Under the pieces are notes generated by a model. That model did not search any database. It saw only the letters and a list, made by a program, of their open reading frames with translations, and was not told the DNA's origin. From assembly GCA_964590315.1 (NCBI GenBank), contig CAZPVS010000011.1, positions 1-33,087 on the forward strand: a stretch of DNA of 33,087 nt, in the 5' to 3' direction. This document shows positions 30,570 through 33,087 of the stretch, one piece after another. A program made the position numbers and the translations under genes. The stretch comes from JALRHH01 sp964590315 (GTDB lineage: Bacteria; Patescibacteriota; Saccharimonadia; Saccharimonadales; JALRHH01). How positions within the stretch are numbered: the first letter of the stretch is position 1; each line of letters starts with the position of its first letter.

Positions 30570-30608
30570 TGAAGCAAGCTTCATTTTCCTGCGCTTCCCT
30601 TGTATACT
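30570..30608 (+). promoter_or_regulatory. Compact terminator-promoter module before the TPR gene
   Basis: Hairpin GAAGCAAGCTTC (30571-30582) followed by ATTTT, then TATACT (30603-30608) preceded by CTTG, ending 9 bases before ATG. It aligns without gaps to 27616-27654 (29 of 39 positions equal by my count). Confidence 0.6.
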
Positions 30609-30617
30609 TAATAGTAT

Positions 30618-31271
30618 ATGTTTGAACTTGCCATTGTGGTGGGATTTGGAATTTTAGCGTATCGCGCGACTGATGTGTCGCGTGATGAGATATCTGACAT
30701 ACCGCAAAAAGTTGGCGACAAGATGGGGAAGCTGTGGGATATCGCTCACCAGGGTATGCGGGAAAACCGCTTTTTACGTGCGGAGAAGGCACTCCTCACC
30801 ATCTTAAAGATCGATCAGAAAAATGCTGCTGCATATAACCGCCTCGGTATCCTTTACGCAAAGCAGAAAGAGTATAAGGATGCGATTGACTGTTTTGAAA
30901 TCGCTTCAAGTATTGAGCCCACTGCCTCTAGCCTCCATAACCTTGGTCTTATCTACTATGAAACAGAGAATTATCAGAAGGCAGCAACTGCCTTTGAACA
31001 AGCCCTCAAGCTTGAAGAAGAATTGGCAGCACGACACATTGCCTATGCAAAGGTTCAGGAGAAGCTCAGTAATGTTAAGCTCATGCTACAGGAGCTAGAA
31101 CGTGCTGTAGAGCTCGAACCGAATAAGGAAAGCTATACTTTATTAAAGATGGCTTACGAGCATAACGGACAGCTCGCAGAGGCTGACATGATTCAGGCGC
31201 GTCTTGATAAACTTATCATCCCTGCAGGCAAGCCAAAACGTATCCAGCGCCCCAAGCGAGTTGTAATCTAG
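30618..31271 (+). CDS. TPR-repeat protein with N-terminal hydrophobic segment
   Basis: Residues 1-15 (MFELAIVVGFGILAY) are hydrophobic and could be a membrane anchor. From about residue 50 the protein consists of tetratricopeptide repeats: AYNRLGILYAKQKEYKDAIDCFEIASSIEP, then SLHNLGLIYYETENYQKAATAFEQALKLE (each read in parts), then two weaker ones, and a basic tail (PKRIQRPKRV). TPRs are protein interaction scaffolds. The partner is unknown, perhaps an envelope complex. 217 residues. No ribosome binding site; the start lies 9 bases after a -10 box. Its stop codon overlaps that of the convergent permease gene in a shared CTAG. Confidence 0.85.
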   Translation: MFELAIVVGFGILAYRATDVSRDEISDIPQKVGDKMGKLWDIAHQGMRENRFLRAEKALLTILKIDQKNAAAYNRLGILYAKQKEYKDAIDCFEIASSIEPTASSLHNLGLIYYETENYQKAATAFEQALKLEEELAARHIAYAKVQEKLSNVKLMLQELERAVELEPNKESYTLLKMAYEHNGQLAEADMIQARLDKLIIPAGKPKRIQRPKRVVI

Positions 31272-32062
31272 CTAAGATCGCGTCGCCGGAAGAATACGAC
31301 TGACAATATCATACCGACAATTACTATCGCAGTGAGTACTGCCATGTCAGACCAGTGAAACGTTCCGCGAAGAATAGACTCTGATTGGTAATAATGAAAA
31401 GGGAAGAAATAGCTCGGTGTTTTAAGCCATGATACGGTGCCGGCCAACGAGGTGATGATATATCCGCCTAGTGCAATTGTGGTCGCTAATCCGACGCTGA
31501 GTGAACGTGCGCGACCGATTGCAGATAATAAGAATGCAATAGTACCGAAGCTTAGTGCCAGCACGAAGCACGCAAACGTTGCGGCAACAACATACATGGC
31601 TGGTACATCGAGATCGACTATTTCTCCTACGATGATAGTAGTCAAGAGGGCGACGACACTTACTACTGTTACGATTATCAGTCCCGCCGTAGCCTTCGAT
31701 AGCAATAATGTAGTGCGCGATATTGGCCGAGCAAGTAATGCCTCTATTGTATGGTCTTGCTCTTCCCGGGCAATAAGATTACTGCCGAGATTGATAGCGA
31801 GGATCCCAAGCAGTAACGGCAGCATGATGAAAAAAATCTGACTATTCAAGAATCCGACGGGCGAGAAGAAATCAGCGCTTCCGCCAAAGAGTTGCAAAGC
31901 CGCATCAGGCAAACTCTCAAAACTTTTTTCCAGTTCTGCAGCCTGATCTTTAAATGTAGGATAGAAAATCATGTTGATGAACATAAATACCGAAACACCG
32001 ACTGACCACCAAAACAATGGCCAACGACGCTGCCACAATGTCCACTTAATAATTGGTGTCAT
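31268..32062 (-). CDS. ABC-2 type transporter permease
   Basis: 264 residues with about six hydrophobic segments (WPLFWWSVGVSVFMFINMIF; IFFIMLPLLLGILAINLG; LIIVTVVSVVALLTTIIV; MYVVAATFACFVLALSFG; LSVGLATTIALGGYIITS; MAVLTAIVIVGMILSVVFF). The typical cytosolic block SNLIAREEQDHTIEALLARPISR is that of ABC-2 permeases that export drugs, peptides or lipids. Its ATG overlaps the ATPase stop by four bases, so the two form an exporter. The substrate cannot be told. It ends tail-to-tail on the TPR gene with no terminator between. Confidence 0.9.
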   Translation of the reverse strand: MTPIIKWTLWQRRWPLFWWSVGVSVFMFINMIFYPTFKDQAAELEKSFESLPDAALQLFGGSADFFSPVGFLNSQIFFIMLPLLLGILAINLGSNLIAREEQDHTIEALLARPISRTTLLLSKATAGLIIVTVVSVVALLTTIIVGEIVDLDVPAMYVVAATFACFVLALSFGTIAFLLSAIGRARSLSVGLATTIALGGYIITSLAGTVSWLKTPSYFFPFHYYQSESILRGTFHWSDMAVLTAIVIVGMILSVVFFRRRDLS

Positions 32063-32967
32063 TTTTTGCCCTCCGTCTGATAAAAGTGTAGAAACATTTC
32101 TTCTAGATCCAGATTACGCGCATCGATGCTCGTGACATCATGCCGAGCCAGTACCGTAAACAAATGCCTCAGTTCACCGTGCATGTGTACGGTTACATGG
32201 TTACCCTCGTGTTTCACCAATGTCAGACCGACAACCTTCTTGATTTCATCAACGGGTGCTTCAGATGCAAACACCAGTTCAAGTGTCTGGGCTGCTTCGG
32301 TGCTCAGTTCCGTAATGTCCTTTTCGCTGATAAGCTCACCGCCCCGAATAATGCCTACTCGGGTGCACATTTTCTGTACTTCGCTCATGATATGACTGCT
32401 TACAAATATCGTCGCGTCTCGTGCCTGTGCCTCTTTGACTAATGTATAAAACTCTTCTTGCATGAGTGGGTCAAGGCCGCTTGTTGGCTCGTCGAGAATG
32501 AGTACTTGAGGCTTATGCATGAACGCCTGAATGATACCAATTTTCTGTCTTTGGCCGCGGGAGAGCTCACCCATCTTTTTATTCATAACAGCCTTGAGCC
32601 GTTTGGCGAGCTCCTTGGCATATGTTGGGCTGGTGTTCCCGTGTAGTTCTGACAAATATGTAATATACTGTGTGCCCGTCATCTTGGGATACACGTCAAA
32701 ATCCCCCGATAGATAGCCAACTGATGACTTAATTGCGACGGTGTCATCAATAATATCCTTACTAAATATGCTGGCCGAACCTGACGTGGGTTGAATGAAG
32801 TTCATAAGGATTCGGATTGCGGTAGATTTACCAGCCCCGTTGGGCCCCAAAAATCCATATACTTCTCCTGGCAGAACCTCTAAACTAAGATTTTTGAGTG
32901 CATAAGACTCCGACCCTGTATATTTTTTAGAAAGCTTGCGAATGACTATGTTTGGCTCTGTGCTCAT
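32059..32967 (-). CDS. ABC transporter ATP-binding protein
   Basis: The nucleotide-binding subunit of the exporter, 302 residues. Walker A GPNGAGKST (41-49), signature LSRGQ (135-139), Walker B VLILDEP (155-161), and the switch histidine in VSSHIMSE. The C-terminal extension of about 80 residues is that of BcrA/NatA-like ATPases. The start at 32967 (MSTEPNIVIRKL) is chosen over 33030 because the extra 21 residues lie in the promoter. The -10 box TACAAT ends 6 bases before the ATG, so the mRNA should be leaderless. Confidence 0.94.
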   Translation of the reverse strand: MSTEPNIVIRKLSKKYTGSESYALKNLSLEVLPGEVYGFLGPNGAGKSTAIRILMNFIQPTSGSASIFSKDIIDDTVAIKSSVGYLSGDFDVYPKMTGTQYITYLSELHGNTSPTYAKELAKRLKAVMNKKMGELSRGQRQKIGIIQAFMHKPQVLILDEPTSGLDPLMQEEFYTLVKEAQARDATIFVSSHIMSEVQKMCTRVGIIRGGELISEKDITELSTEAAQTLELVFASEAPVDEIKKVVGLTLVKHEGNHVTVHMHGELRHLFTVLARHDVTSIDARNLDLEEMFLHFYQTEGKK

Positions 32968-32973
32968 ACGTAT

Positions 32974-32979
32974 ATTGTA
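32974..32979 (-). promoter_or_regulatory. -10 box of the ABC exporter operon
   Basis: On the minus strand TACAAT, preceded by TG, places the expected transcription start on the A of the ATG at 32967. No good -35 box. Confidence 0.5.
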
Positions 32980-33055
32980 CACCGTGTAGCACCTTAAGAG
33001 TATTGCCCAAAACATAACTTTTTGGTACACTCTACCGGTACTTTAATAGTCATAC

Positions 33056-33087
33056 GCCATCTTAGCTCAGCTGGTTAGAGCATCGGT
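33056..33087 (+). tRNA. tRNA, 5' portion only (identity unresolved)
   Basis: GCCATCT is the acceptor strand (33056-33062), then TA, the D-stem GCTC (33065-33068), D-loop AGCTGGTTA and GAGC, then A and TCGGT as the 5' anticodon stem. The window ends just before the anticodon loop, so the amino acid cannot be named. Confidence 0.85.

Noticed and set aside
31437..31841. 134-codon frame antisense to the ABC permease
   Set aside because: The minus strand codes a clear six-segment permease; the plus frame has no start signal.
1..33087. CRISPR arrays, insertion sequences, prophage genes
   Set aside because: No direct repeats with spacers, transposase, integrase or terminal inverted repeats were seen; the only clear tandem repeat is the 10-base one at 20481-20520.
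1..33087. Alternative genetic code (UGA as Gly, as in some CPR)
   Set aside because: UGA ends genes normally (for example at 27616-27618 and 29608-29610), and no in-frame UGA interrupts the conserved genes.

Overview
The window is a dense, bacterial, mostly plus-strand stretch of translation and transcription genes. It carries the 3' part of rpoC, then the str, S10, spc, alpha and L13-S9 ribosomal gene sets, then housekeeping genes (an rRNA m5C methyltransferase-like gene, trpS, an RluA-type pseudouridine synthase, a DNA polymerase III delta'-like gene, a TPR protein), a minus-strand ABC-2 exporter and the first half of a tRNA. UAA, UAG and UGA all act as stops. There is no rpmD (L30) between rpsE and rplO, which is a hallmark of the Patescibacteria/CPR. 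Together with the lineage-like EF-G and RpoC variants, this makes a Patescibacterium, probably Saccharibacteria (TM7), the best guess. That placement is inference, not proof.

Layout: 1-1451 rpoC end and terminator. 1629-7355 a str region (rpsL, rpsG, fusA, tuf) in which small unrecognised genes sit between rpsG, fusA and tuf. 7446-8218 a J-domain gene and a small orphan. 8383-8712 rpsJ as a single-gene unit with its own terminator. 8810-11088 five small orphan genes, one apparently frameshifted, that separate rpsJ from the rest of the S10 operon. 11454-20279 one long unit from rplC to rplO, from promoter to terminator. 20543-26560 secY, infA, rpmJ, rpsM, rpsK, rpsD, rpoA, rplQ, rplM, rpsI. 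adk and map, which often follow secY, are absent here. 26617-31271 housekeeping genes. 31268-32967 the ABC exporter on the minus strand. 33056 onward a tRNA cut by the window end.

Two expression styles are visible. Ribosomal genes have GGAGG-type ribosome binding sites, and many are joined by one-base stop/start overlaps (TAATG) with the binding site coded inside the last codons of the upstream gene. Many non-ribosomal genes have a -10 box ending 5-11 bases before the ATG and no ribosome binding site, which predicts leaderless or nearly leaderless mRNAs.

The most interesting points are: EF-G with a non-canonical guanine-specificity motif (NKIN for NKxD, and an altered G5 loop); RpoC with a divergent trigger loop and a lost zinc site; loss of zinc-binding cysteines in several other proteins; a tuf leader with a small open frame and competing pairings; the orphan gene cluster with a one-base deletion in a G run; and a repeated terminator-promoter module.
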